64,000 nucleotides of DNA, taken from contig NC_092322.1 in NCBI RefSeq assembly GCF_036785885.1, positions 16,266,466 through 16,330,465 of the forward strand. Reading direction: 5' to 3'. This stretch comes from Coffea arabica (taxonomy: Eukaryota; Streptophyta; Magnoliopsida; Gentianales; Rubiaceae). How positions within the stretch are numbered: position 1 is the first letter of the stretch; each line of letters starts with the position of its first letter. The notes under the pieces were generated by a model. That model was not told where the DNA came from, searched no databases, and was given only the letters and a program-made list of their open reading frames with translations. Position numbers and translations under genes: made by a program. Positions 1 to 12,400 of the stretch are shown one piece after another.

Positions 1-1520
1 AACTTTAGTTCATAGTATGTATAGGAGAATATTCTTGGTGCTAAACGATGTGAATTGGCTTTCCCTGGTACCTTTTTGTGTTTTCTTGAATCATACTCGA
101 AATGTTCAACCAGAATTAAAAAAAAAAAGTAATTTTGTTATATCAGCTCTGATAATTAGTGATCCATTTCATGCATTTAGCAAAAGATCACTTGCAATTT
201 TTCCCTTAATTTGATGAAATTTTCATACTAGTGTTGTCAAGTCCGGTTCCTATGTTCTAATTCATCAATAAACTGATAAAGTTGATGTAATTCAGTGCAC
301 AAAATCAATGTGCAGATTAGCTTGGTCCATGCATCCATGCCTTTGGTGCCCATCAAGAAAGTTATTCATAGCATTTGCTCTACCCTGTTAATATGGTCCA
401 TAAGCTAGTCAGAAGAAACAACATGTGATTTGGTCATATTGATCACCCCACCTAATTGTTATGTAATCTCTGGGCCATTAAGAATTAACTCACCCAAAGT
501 CATTCACTACAACCAACATTTTTCCATCCACTAGGCATAATAGGTAATAGAAAACCTATAGACACATTCCAATTTGTTTCTTCCCAATTTTTAATGAGTT
601 TTTTTTTGAATTATTAAAAGATACTGCAATAGGAGCATTATTAATTTCATTCCATGAAAGGCATACCTATGTGGTTTTTATTCCGTTAGGTCAATTTTTT
701 CTAAAGGAAAATTTTCTTCGATAAAGCAATATTGCTAAAATAAAACATTAAATTTAGGATTGCTTAAACAATCCCAAAAACCATTGACACCCTAATTTGA
801 TGATATATATCGTAGTCATTGAACCTTTTATTAAAGCTATTTTGGCCATGAATCTAAATTCTTGAGTTCTAGAAGTCTCTCTTTAACAATAGCATAGATA
901 CATAGATTTGATATCCGTTCCTTACTATGAGAGACCACATTAATTCTAAGAGGAGGAAAGGAGGATTTAAACTTAAGAGTTCCAATTCTTAAAATCCCAA
1001 CCTTAATTATTAGAATAATAATTTTGCTTCTATTTCTTTCAAATGAACAAAAAATAATCCCTACTTCAATTACTAATAATAACTGTGTTTACCATTATCC
1101 GCAACTTCAAAAGTTGGGGACAATGGTGATTCTACAAATATATAACTACTTGAACAATGGGAACGATGGTTAGATTGGTAATAAGATAAGAGGAGTTGTA
1201 AGTAGAAGTTCTTGAATTCAAAACTTTCCGCTTATCCAAACCAAAAAAAAAAAAATTCACTCGAACAATGCATGTGTCAAATTTAACTAAGATGCACGTG
1301 CACTAATTTTATTGGATCAGCTCAATTTTCTATCGGCTTTAGTCTATGAAAAAACCCATAAAAGCCCATTTGTAAAAATACTCAGTAACTCCTACTTAGT
1401 CCATGAAGCCTATTAAGGTCCACTTAGTAAAAACCTCACAAACTCTCCACTATAGACAGCCAAATTATAATGTCAGTCAATTCATTCCATATTCTCCTTG
1501 TACAATTTATCACATTTATT
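1..1520. other. AT-rich intergenic sequence without a recognisable gene
   Basis: No open reading frame here resembles a known protein, and no tRNA or rRNA fold was recognised. The sequence is AT-rich with short homopolymer runs and looks like ordinary plant intergenic DNA. Degenerate repeats may be present but I could not define their ends. Confidence 0.5.
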
Positions 1521-1524
1521 TTTG

Positions 1525-1830
1525 GGTAAATTATAAATAACCTCCTTGTAGTTTTATTTATTATCACATGATACCCCTAATATTTCAAAATATTCACTTT
1601 ACCCCTATAATTTTATATAAAGTGGAAACTTAACAAAAAAATACCTTATGTAACATTGTTAGTTAAAATACCAATTGTACTCTAACTTAAATGATAGATC
1701 AAATGATGGCTTAACTGCCTTGTATAAAACCATAGGAGAATTATGTGAAAAAAATATAAAAACTATAGGAGATAGAGTGGATATTTATACAAACTATACG
1801 AGAGTTAAGTGAATATTGCGATTTCATCAC
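1525..1830. repeat. Degenerate foldback element (MITE-like)
   Basis: The left part (lines of 'cctccttgtagtttta' type, then 'caaaatattcactttaccc') is mirrored on the opposite strand by the right part ('gtgaatattgcg' preceded by 'ctataggagatagagtgg'). Such low-complexity 'few-base spacer between tracts reading like CCCCTATAATTTTA' repeats are common non-autonomous elements in eudicots. Ends are approximate and no target duplication was established. It carries no coding potential. Confidence 0.4.
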
Positions 1831-2059
1831 ACGTACTTTTGGAATGTGTCTAGTATAATTGTTGTCACTGATTGTGCATCCCATTTATTTTTCATTGTAT
1901 ATAAAATCATAGGGAGGTTCTCTTGTGATCATCGAGGTCCTCTTGTAATATTATATTGCATAATTTTAAAGTAGCTAGCCTATAGTGCCTAACAAAATTC
2001 ATTGTGCTCTCTCTTATCCTTTTCACCAAATTAGATTTTGGCAAATGAAAAAAGAAATC

Positions 2060-2990
2060 ATTTTTGGTTCTTAAAATTTGGGATTGGACTAAAGTAGTTA
2101 TCAATGTTTTAAACACAACAAAAATAGTCCCTAAGTATTTAAATTAGATCGGATTAGTTCCTAATGTTTTGAACTAAAAAAATGTAGTTCCCAAAGTATA
2201 TTAATTGACCAAATTAGTCCCTAACATTTTATAAAATCTAAGAAAATTTATTTATGTAATATAAGATAAAAATTATAGAAATTAATAAAAACTCATGAGA
2301 ATTCTATAAAGACTATGAAGGAATTACAAAAACAAATCATAAAAGCTCTCAAAAATATATATAAAAAGATTAAAGTAATCTAAAAATCCAATTTAATACC
2401 CGAATTAAGCATGTGATTATGCATGTGCTCTGTTTATTATTTTGTGTACTTTCTTCAATAAAATAAATATAGTATTATAATTTGTACATGCACTTTTGTA
2501 TACGTTTGTGTACAAATATAAACTGTCATATCTATCAAGTGTCTTCATTTCGTCAAAAATCCCTACCTTAAACTTAGTTTATATTTTTCAAAGTTTTTAA
2601 GATTTTGTGATTTTTCTAGAATTTCTCCACAACTTTTATGGCATTTTTATTTTTTGTATTACGTTATATTTTTATAGATTTACAAAGCATTAGGAACCAA
2701 TTTGGTCATTATATCTTAGAGCCTGTATTTGTTTAGACGATATATTAGAGATTAATTTGGTCAACAATGAATACTATACAAACTTTTTTTTTTTTGGCGG
2801 AAAAAATGAGGACTGATTTAGTTAACTCCTAAACGTTGAGGACCAAATGTGTATTTTTCCCTTTGACAGATTTTAGTGATTGTGTATTGTTGTTCATAAC
2901 TAAAAACATTAGATATCAGTTTTGTTTTTGTGGTAAACTTGTAAGACCAATTTGGTCACAATCAGAAGTATTAAAAATTAGATTTATATG
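2060..2990. repeat. Long imperfect inverted repeat (foldback element)
   Basis: The left arm (about 2060-2400) and right arm (about 2540-2990) align when one is reverse-complemented. The left arm contains GACCAAATTAGTCCCTAACA and the right arm contains its near complement (AGGAACCAATTTGGTC). The similarity continues inward through AT-rich sequence around TTATGTAATATAAG and outward through several further 'agtccctaa'-type blocks. The internal spacer is short. This is a foldback or long-TIR non-autonomous transposon family; the exact ends and target duplication are not resolved. Confidence 0.55.
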
Positions 2991-3065
2991 GGAGCGGATG
3001 GGGTTGGATGGTAAGATGGAATCGATTGCAGGTAGGAGGTCCTGAGTTTAAAGTTTTCACTTATT

Positions 3066-3091
3066 GAGAGAGAGAGAGAGAGAGAGAGAGA
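3066..3091. repeat. GA dinucleotide microsatellite
   Basis: An uninterrupted run of about 13 GA units sits just beyond the right arm of the neighbouring foldback repeat. Microsatellites at the edge of mobile elements are common and this one may be length-polymorphic. Confidence 0.8.
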
Positions 3092-3850
3092 AAGATTAGA
3101 TTTATACAGCTAGAACTTTGGGAACCAAAACGACAATATGGCTAAGTTTGGTAGTTGGAGATTTGGAAAGTAAAGAAAAGAGAGTGAGAGAAAGTGAGTT
3201 TTAAGTACATTGAAGTTTCCTTAATATAGAAAAGAAGAAAAAAAAAGTTAAGCGATTTGTCTATAGTTTTTTTTATAAGAAAAAAGTTTGAGTGGGTTCG
3301 ATTTGGGTCATTATCATGGATCAGGACATGCCCTTGGACTATAGATTCACTTACAGGAGTTCTTACAAATCACTTACTAATAGATTTCTCATATTGGCAT
3401 TGATATTCGTATACAACTTTTTATGAGAGAGTAGTCTGCTCTTATAAACTGAATCAACTTGTGTTGATGATTTGCTTATAGTGCTACCACAATTTATAAA
3501 AGTTTCTCGTTCGACCTTTATAAAATACCCATTTTGTCCATAAAAGTTTGATTAACAAAATTTTGTGGACTTGTATTTAGAAATTATTTCATTTCTTCTA
3601 AACTCCCAAATAAAATTAGAATTTCTTTTCTTCTTACTCTCATTTCTTTTCATTTAAAAATTATTTCATTTCTTTTCTCAACGTCCAAATAAAATTAGAA
3701 TTTCTTTTCTTCTTTTCTCTCATATCTTAAGATTTCTCTTTTCATTTAACAATTATTTGAGAAGGTATGATGAAGGTACACAACGTGGTAGTACCCTATG
3801 ATACATTACCAAAACATATTCTTCAAATAAGTAAAAAGGCTGACAACAAC

Positions 3851-4976
3851 TTGCCCTCCTGAATTTAGTGGGTAGTCACACTTTACCCCCTTCAACCTTA
3901 AATATATATACTTTACTTGCATCAAGATTAGTCAAAGTAAGAAATATAATAAAAAAAAAGTGAGTGCAATGATATTATTGCAATTTTATTTATGAAATTA
4001 TCGATAACTTAATATTATTTGCTTTCATTGTTAACAAATATACATCTTTTCTATCGTATCAACCATATAACAATCTCTGAAAAAAGCTTTAAAAAAAGTT
4101 TATATTTAGTTCATATCCTTAAAAATTTTCCTGTCCGATTAATATTCGCTTTTGTTATATGTTTTGTTCATTTATTATACTTTAAGTCAAATAAAAAGGA
4201 TAAAATAACACAATACTAAAATAAACATAATTACCATTTTTTTAAAAAGGGGCAATACTAAACTTGTTTTTAGCTTAAAAAAGTAGTTTTTTATTATTTT
4301 AGTTTCCATGAACTTTTAGACTAATACTATTTTCATTTTGTGTTGATATATTTATAGTTTACTATTATTGCCTTTTCTTTTATTAAAATAAAATTTTATT
4401 TAATCTCTATTTTTCTTCTCTTAGTTTAGAAATAAGGCATATTAGCCATTTTTAGCAAATTTGATTAAGATTTTAATGTTGGACTAATTTAATAAATAAA
4501 AATGACAATAATTTTAGCCTAAAAATTTTAAATAAATTAAAATAATAAAAAACTACTTTAAAAAATGAGTTTAGTATTACCTTTTTTTTTTTGAAAGTTT
4601 GGCAATTATATTTATTTTTAGTATTATGTTATTTATCTATTTTGTTTGAATTAAAGTCTAATAAATTGAATAAATCATATATAATAGTGAACATTAATCT
4701 AACGAAAAAATGTTCATGGATATAAACTAAATATTAGTTGTCTTTAACTTTTTGTAGTTTGATATTTTTGTATAGTTGATATGATAGAGAAGTTGTAAAT
4801 CTTTAAGTAATGAAAGGAAATGGTACTAAGTTATAGATAAGTTCATGAAATAAAAGAATAATAATGTCATTGCACTCACCTTTTTTATATTTTTAACTTT
4901 GACTAGTGGATAAAATGTATATATTTAAGATTAGCGTGGGTAAAATGTGACTATCCCCTTAGTTCAGGAGGGCAAA
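3851..4976. mobile_element. 1.1-kb foldback transposon with about 180-bp terminal inverted repeats
   Basis: The left end begins TTGCCCTCCTGAA and the right end closes with its complement (TTCAGGAGGGCAAA). The match continues inward for about 180-200 bp, including TAGTCACA-TTTACCC, CTTAAATATATA, AGTCAAAGT and GTGAGTGCAATGA blocks on both arms. There is no transposase. Long terminal inverted repeats without coding sequence fit a non-autonomous foldback or Mutator-like element. No clear 8-11 bp target duplication was found, so the family is not assigned. Confidence 0.75.
4249..4583. mobile_element. MITE nested inside the 1.1-kb foldback element
   Basis: A second, independent inverted repeat lies at the centre of the larger foldback. 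It starts GGCAATACTAAACTTG and ends with the near complement GAGTTTAGTATTACC. Both arms carry AATAATAAAAAACTA-type sequence for about 60 bp. It is about 335 bp long with no coding capacity, which suggests insertion of one MITE into the loop of another. The flanks are T/A-rich, so the target duplication cannot be called. Confidence 0.6.
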
Positions 4977-5142
4977 GTGTAAAATGAATTCTAGTTATCT
5001 GGCAAGTATTAGATTTAGAAAACTCATGTTGTTTTGTTGAATTGGTAGGACGTGACTGGCAATGTTTCGTCATAGCTCAATACAATAATGTGTTGCGGTG
5101 TATTCAAAATCAGACTCCACCGGCCAGTTTTCTTGAAATCCG

Positions 5143-5405
5143 ATCAAGAATCAATTGAATCAGTAAGAGTCGGACCATTGAACCGATTTCTATCATTTTT
5201 TTTCCCTTAATATCAAATGCTATCCAAATTATCCAACATCAAAATCAAAAATAAAAAAAAATAAATCTTAGGTACAGTCAAGAATCAATTGAACCAGTAA
5301 TAGTCAAACCGTTGAACCGATTTTATTATTTTTTTCTTCTTTTCTTTAAATATCAAATTCTATCCAAATTATCTAACATCAAAATGAAAAACCAAAATAA
5401 ATAAA
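5143..5405. repeat. 134-bp direct tandem duplication
   Basis: Two copies, starting near 5145 and 5279, share CAAGAATCAATTGAA, TTGAACCGATTT, TATCAAAT-CTATCCAAATTAT and AACATCAAAAT blocks in the same order. The 'ttgaaccgat' vocabulary recurs in the hAT-like element at 55116-55827, so this is probably a remnant of the same non-autonomous family. Confidence 0.6.
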
Positions 5406-5568
5406 GGAAAAATGACCTATTTCATCCCTTACATTTCACAAAAATATTCTTTTTGTCTCTCACTTTTAAAACGAAGCAAAAATAAATAAATCTTTGGTCC
5501 AAACGGTCGAACCCGGTTAAACTGCGAGCACCTCTGGTTCACTAATCTGGCCGGATTTAAAAACACAA

Positions 5569-5576
5569 CCACGTGC
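5569..5576. promoter_or_regulatory. G-box/ABRE-like element upstream of the RGLG gene
   Basis: The palindrome CACGTG occurs in the context CCACGTGC, with a further ACGTGG core about 25 bp downstream. Such cores bind bZIP and bHLH factors and, when clustered, often confer abscisic-acid response. An AT-rich TATA-like tract follows at about 5648-5680. Its assignment to the RGLG gene depends on an unproven 5' untranslated exon near 5750-5960, so this is a suggestion only. Confidence 0.35.
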
Positions 5577-5689
5577 GGTGCGGTACCTTGTAAGTCTAAC
5601 GTGGAAGGGAAGGTCAATCCAGGCACGTATTGTCAACTGGTACGCCTAATTATATTATATTATTATATTAATAAAAAAGAATAGATGAC

Positions 5690-8600
5690 CAAAAAGTACC
5701 CAAGATTGGATGACAGCAAAACATGAACAAAATGCCCAACACCTTAGCAGTTTAGCAGCGGCAGAAGCAGCATCTTTTGGTATTTGCATTTGCAGAAAGT
5801 CAGAATAAAGTGCAAACGAAAAGCCCAGAAAAAGGCCTGACCAACCAACAAGGCAGTCTTAGATTCATGGTATTATTATCTATCTCATCATCTATCTTCA
5901 AAAGGTCCTTTTATTACAGTTTGCTTCTCTCTCTCTCTCTCTCTCTGATTTTCTGTTTATCTCTTCATTCATAGCAAGTACAAGTAGAATGATAGTTCAT
6001 GTGTGCGAGGATACTTTGTGTTTCTTGATAAATGTTTCTTCTTTGAGAAATGGATTTTTTTTTGTGTGGATTCTTTGAATTGTTGGATAAACTTAACTTA
6101 GATTACCTGGTCTCTGAATAAAAAGAACAGAAAATTGTTAGTCATGTTGATAAGTTAGAAGTGGAGAAATTTGCAATTCTCAGCTGGAATTCGTATAGAA
6201 TCATAATAGACAGTCAAGTACATACTCTCAGGATTGTCAGCTCTGGACATACTTGTTGGGAGAGTATTAGGAGGCGAACAGCAAGGCGGTGGTGGAGGCC
6301 TTGAGTTGAAGATCTTTAAATTTTGTGTATCCATTGCAGGTTTGACATGTTTGTTGGGTTAAACAGTATTGTAACAAGGCTGCATCATGGGTTTTGCCCT
6401 GCTTGCTATATCAATGAATGATAAGCGAGTCCGGCAGTAGTCCTCCTCATGTTTGGTCAGTCTTGATGGCTGATATTTTAGGTAACTGGTAACATCTCTC
6501 CTTTTCTATTGAAAACAAGAAAAGCATTATGCTTCTTCATCAAATAAAATAGGTTGAATTAAATGGAGAGAGGAGAGAGATAATCAAAAGAAGAAACAAT
6601 ATTGGCTGGAGCCTGGAATTTATATATGTAAGTATGTATGTATATATGTTTGTAGCGGAAATTCACAACATAAATAATATGCAAAATGGGGACGATGGAG
6701 GATTGTATCTACTAATACTCTATTTAGTTTGTTGTGTGGACAGCTTCATGGAAATGGTGGAAAAGTGCAAGCAGAGTCCAACCTTATGGAAGAGAGAAAA
6801 AGTTGAAACTCTAGGTTTGAGGTTTGGAGGAACATGTAAACTGCCAAAATGTGATTAGTCTCCTGAATCTTTAGCTTTTCAGCTGGTCTTGATGCAAATG
6901 TTGTTGATCTCATTGGAAAAAAGCAATGCTGGAAGGATTGATTATAGGTCCAGGAACTAGCAGATGTTGGAAGACTTGTACTTTGTCTACATAGATTGGA
7001 ATTGGTGTAATTAAGAGGATAGGTTGGCTTGAAAGGGGCATAAAACAAACGAATTCTTGGACAATTTATTCCCATAATGCAAGATATGGAAAAATTCTGC
7101 CTCCCAAATAGATGGCACCCTTTTCTTGGAACCTTTGTTGAAGATTTGTATGGATATTGGTGCTTATGGGAACATGATAGATTGGCCTCAAGCAATCTTT
7201 AGTTACATTGTCGTACAGCACAATCTGGCCTGGTTCTGCTTACCGGAGTGGTTGGCTTTATTCTGGCTAATTATAGGACTTCTTGTCTGACTTGAAGTGT
7301 GTGATATTGGAATAAGAAGGGGTTTGATGCTTTAGGCGCTGCCCTTCAGTGCTTGATATGGATTTTATGCTTTAAACGATTGGAAGGGCTTATGAGGGGA
7401 GAGGAATTAATGATCAGTTGAACACAATTTTTGTGACACTTGATGTTCTCAACAGATATCATTAATCTCATATATAATCTTTTGTCAAACTCTTGGATTC
7501 TGTTGTGTAAAGGCAGATCAGTTTGTAGCTTTGCATGCATTGCTCCAGTGATAATTTAAGCATTTGCAATTAGGAAAATTAATAGAATGAACAAGATGGA
7601 TTTGCATGCTTAGACTGAGTTGGAACTTTCACATGATTTTTATGCTTCAAAGGGAAAAAGTGTTAGAAGTTGGATTTTTTTTTCTTTGTTAATCTCCATA
7701 ATGTGTGCTTTATCTTTGGCTTAGCCCTTATTGTTGCATTTATCCTTTTCAGTTACTGTTAACCAGTTCTTTGCAAAAATGTGACTAAGAAATTAAGTAT
7801 AGGAAGCAATTACTGACTAGAAAATTTTCAATAGGAACTATTCTCTGAGGGAATGCTGTACAGATCAAGAGGTTGTTACAGTTTATCATACAAGAGTGTC
7901 TAATCTAAATGATGTATACAGTCTTTCTCACTTCTCTTCACCATACTACGAACTTCTGCTCTTAATTTTGGGAGCTATTAAAGTGTTTTTGGTGCATAGT
8001 TATGTTAATTGTTGGTTTCTGAGTATTTTGATCCTAATTTCGGCTCTTTTTTTTTTTTTTTTCTTTTCTGTGTGAAGCCTGACCTCATCGCTAGACTTGC
8101 TAGTGTAGTATGCAAAAATACTTTTTTGCTATAGTGGCCTACTGCCTACTGCTAAAAGAAGATTTCTTCACAATGTTCTTGATGCTTATAATGGGTTAGA
8201 ATCATGATTTGACCTTACATCCAGAAGTGAAAATGGTGAAATGAGCATGTATTTTCCAATGTGTTATGCAGCAGTAGTGGAAAAGGGAATACTCTCTTTG
8301 GTTCTTAAGGAACCATCCTGATTCATTTAAGTTAGTCCTTTGCTAAAGTAATTATTCAGCTATGAACATGTAGGGCATTAACAGCTGCATGATGGCTGAC
8401 AAAAGTATTTTTTCATTAGTCTTACATGCCGAAGAGGTAGTTCAAAATTACAAGTCACCACAAACAGATTGGTTGGAGAAATAAATCTTTCATGCAAGGA
8501 AAGTTAGGAACCAGTCAATTATAGGACCAAAATCTTGATGTGCCTTGTTTTCTAGACCTCCAGTCCACAAGAACCCTAGATCCCGTGGGAGGGAGGATGG

Positions 8601-9470
8601 CTCTCATGTTTCAGAAGTGGGATGCTGCGGGATACATTTCATATGGTGATGCACAGGGCCTTGGGTAATGAGGTAATATGTGTGCTCTGGCTGGTCCAGG
8701 AGGCAATAGTTGATGAAAGTGCTTATGCTTTGGACAGACCACGAGGCAATTGATGGCAACTAGTAGGTCGTGGTCGGTGGCTGGAAGATCCAGATGCCTG
8801 TGTTCTGCTATTGTAAGATTTAGGTTGCCCAGGCATGTATTGCCATTGTTGTGGGGTTTGTTAGATCATTGTGTTCCAGCAGTGGGAGCACAGGTAGACC
8901 ATATAAGCATGACATGATCTCATGGAGTGCATGATGTATGATGCATCACTCATAATAGAAGTCATGCTATGAATAGGATGATTAAATGTGCATGCTAACG
9001 TGTATGATATGCATTATGGCATGAGCCTATTATAAATGGTGTTCACACTAATGATTACTGTCCCCCGGTCAAGAATCCACATAGATTGAGACCTACAAAA
9101 TCTTTGATCATTGCTCCTGTTGCTTCTGAACACCTAGAGGGGCACACTGCACCATCCAAGTGACCATTTTCTAGTGATATGTAGGACACATATTTGAGAA
9201 AATTGTATCCCTAATTTGCCACACACGTACAGAACAGTCAGTGTTATTTGCTTGAAGAGTTCTTATATGAGATGAAGATTGACACAATAGTACGACTGTG
9301 GAATAAGGATTTGGCCAGTACAGTAATGAGCAACCCAGTCTACCAACTTGAAGAATCTGTGGTGTCCAGTTCATCAGTGCTGCCATATTCTTGAAGCCTT
9401 TATCTTCTTTTCTCGTTTATACTCTTTTAAAGCATTGTCAAAACTGAGACTGTTTAATGCTGTTATGCAG
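5690..9470 (+). other. Probable 5' UTR exon and long leader intron of the RGLG gene; no coding sequence seen
   Basis: The first coding exon begins directly after a splice acceptor (TTATGCAG ending at 9470), only 14 bases before the ATG. At least one non-coding exon must therefore lie upstream. A CT microsatellite (about 5929-5946) in a pyrimidine-rich stretch around 5870-5970 is typical of plant leaders and follows an AT-rich TATA-like tract, so the transcript may start near 5700-5760. I could not identify the leader donor site. The remaining 3 kb shows no ORF resembling a known protein and is best read as intron or promoter. Confidence 0.4.
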
Positions 9471-9484
9471 TAAAAATTTTGTTG

Positions 9485-12400
9485 ATGGGAAATACAGAAT
9501 CAACTTCTGGTGACACATCTCGAGACTTTCCACATGAAGCCTCCGGATATGCTGGAAATCCAGTTGATCCTAGTTATCAACACCAACATCCAATCTATGC
9601 TGGAAATCCAGTGGACACTAAATATCAGCAGCAGCCACCAGCATCTGCAACAAGTTCATTGAACAGTAACAACCAGAGGAAGCATCGACCAACCTATATA
9701 GCTGATAACTTCAATTCACTAGAAGAGGTATTTAATTCTTGTAGGTAATCATACCTTAACCATAGTTTTTTTCTCATTATGTGTTCCTTCAGTGATATGA
9801 CCTACTACAATTTTCATTTGCTCAATGTTGGATATTTACTTCATGACTTTTCAGTTGTTTGTGAATTGGAAAATGAAATTGTAATAGAGCTTCTATATCA
9901 AACCTGAGACAAAGTGAATGTTTTTGTTCCCAGGTGGTTACTGCATTAAGAGAAGAAGGCCTCGAATCATCAAATTTAATTCTGGGAATTGATTTTACAC
10001 AGAGTAATGAGTGGACAGGTACTTTGATGCAAAATCTGTTCTGTAACTTCCACCTTAGATTAGTAGAAAGGCATATGACAATTTGTTGTTTCTAGGAAAG
10101 TATTCATTCAACAGGAGAAGCCTTCATGCAATGGGCACTACACCTAATCCATATCAGCAAGCTATCTCCATCATTGGGCGGACATTATCACCTTTTGATG
10201 AAGATAATTTGATACCTTGTATCGGATTTGGGGATGGTTAGTTTTCAGTAATTTTGCTTGTTAACTTGATATCAGAATCGTCTTTTTTGGGCGGAAATGT
10301 CATACTGGTTCTTTTATTTCGTAGCATCCACACATGATCAGCATGTGTTCAGCTTTTACCCTGACCATCGACCTTGCCACGGATTTGAAGAAGCTCTTGC
10401 AAGATATAAAGAGATTGTGCCTCACCTAAAGTTATCAGGTTTGATGACTAGAGTGCATCATTTTGCACAATGTTTATGCACATTGTTGAAAAATGCATTT
10501 GATGATAATATGATTACTATAATCCTGGATGCTTTTATTCAACAGCATTTTATGATTATGATCATGCATGAATGAAGAACGAATAGGACTGAAATCATTA
10601 ACTATGGTACAAATATGTTTTCCAAACCTTATTGTGGAATCAATTAAATCAACTCCCTCCTGAAATTAAACTAGTAGGAACATGATTCCTATTAAACCAG
10701 CAATTCTACAAGGCCCTAGTAATATCTAAGTTTGATATTTTTTAATGCATGAAGGAAAAGCATGACATTTGAATCCTCAGAAGGAAGCCATGATGCGATA
10801 AAAGGTATTAGTATTACATTTGATGTCCTAATTGATTGGGGGTCCCACCTAGAAAGATTTCTTAATCCCATCCCATATATCCCCCTTCACCACCCCCACT
10901 TTAAGAAAAAGAAAAATGGAAAATCAGAACAGAAAATAAGGGAAAAGTTACTGTGCAACCTATTTTACTAGAATTTCTCAGACCCTAGTGGATTTGGAAT
11001 CAGATTGCATGATTTAAAACATGGTTCATTGGCAATTAGGAATGCTTATTTTGGTGTTCTGAAGTTCAAAACTTATGCATGTAGAATATATTTTTGTTTG
11101 TTGCTGCACCCAATGATTGCATCTAAACCATGGCAGTGAAAAAACTCCTACATATTGAATCGTTTCTCCAGAATGATGTACAAAAATACTCCTTTTTGTT
11201 GAAAAGTTTTAATGAAACTTTCCTGTACGCTGAACTTTCTTCCCTCTAAATATCCTAATGAAGCCTAGCCCTAACATTTGCCATTTCTAAGTTTCCTAAA
11301 GAAACCTAGCCCTAGTGTTTTGCATTTTGTGTAACTAGCATTCTATGGTCCCTATGTCATTCTGTGGTCCAGAACAATCCAATCTAGGTTGACTACTGCA
11401 GAAACCAACTGATCCATTTGATTTAACAGGACCTTTATACATATTTGAACAATATTTTCCTAAGGCTATTTTCAGAATCATCATGTTCTCTTTTCGGTAT
11501 AAAGTGAATCGCGTCATTCCCACAATCTAAGAGGATTATAGTAGTGTGTTAAGTGCACCTTGCAGAAAAAGATTGTGCTACTTCATTCATTTGGTCTTTA
11601 CCTTTTCTTTCAACTTTTCTGTTTTCCATCTTTTGCCTTTTATGGGAAAAATGTTTGAATGCCATTGCAATAATCATTAAAGACAAATAACTAATGCACA
11701 TCTTTCACTACATATCTCTGGTACCTTCCTCTTTCTATGTAAGGTTATCAGTTTTCTGCTGTGAGTTATTAATAGTGCACTTAAACTGCAAAAATGTTGC
11801 AGAATAATTATCTACCACAAAATGAGGCTTGTAAACCAATGAATTGGAAACCGAGTTTCTAACATCTCTCTATCTGCATGTCTGATATAGTTAACTTTTG
11901 ATTCTTTTCCTAGCCTTACTGATGCATGCAAATTATAGGTCCAACATCCTTTGCACCAATAATTGATTCTGCAGTTGATATTGTAGAGAGAAGCAATGGG
12001 CAATATCATGTCCTTGTAATTATTGCTGATGGACAGGTTCAATTGTTGTACTTTGATGAACTTTATAAGCTTTTATTGACTCTCCTGCGTGACCTTTTCT
12101 TGTCCTTTATTGTTTGCATATATTATTAGGTTACTAGGAGTTCCAATACACCACATGGAAGGTTTAGTCGACAAGAGCAGGCAACTATTAATTCTATAGT
12201 TGCTGCAAGGTAATACCGTGGACTTGGAAATCCCCTATTTGTTCTTTGGAGTTCACTAATTTAATACTTAATGCAAAGTGAATATTCTCTTTCAATTGTT
12301 CTTGTTGGTGTTGGGGATGGACCCTGGGAAGAAATGCTACAATTTGATGACAACATTCTCCAAATATTTTGAATTTACTAACATAATATGAATGCACAGT

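Noticed and set aside
6746..7195. 149-residue minus-strand ORF in the presumed RGLG leader intron
   Set aside because: No recognisable domain, and composition resembles intergenic DNA.
10762..10971. Small ORF within RGLG intron 5
   Set aside because: No similarity to any family and not flanked by usable splice sites in phase.
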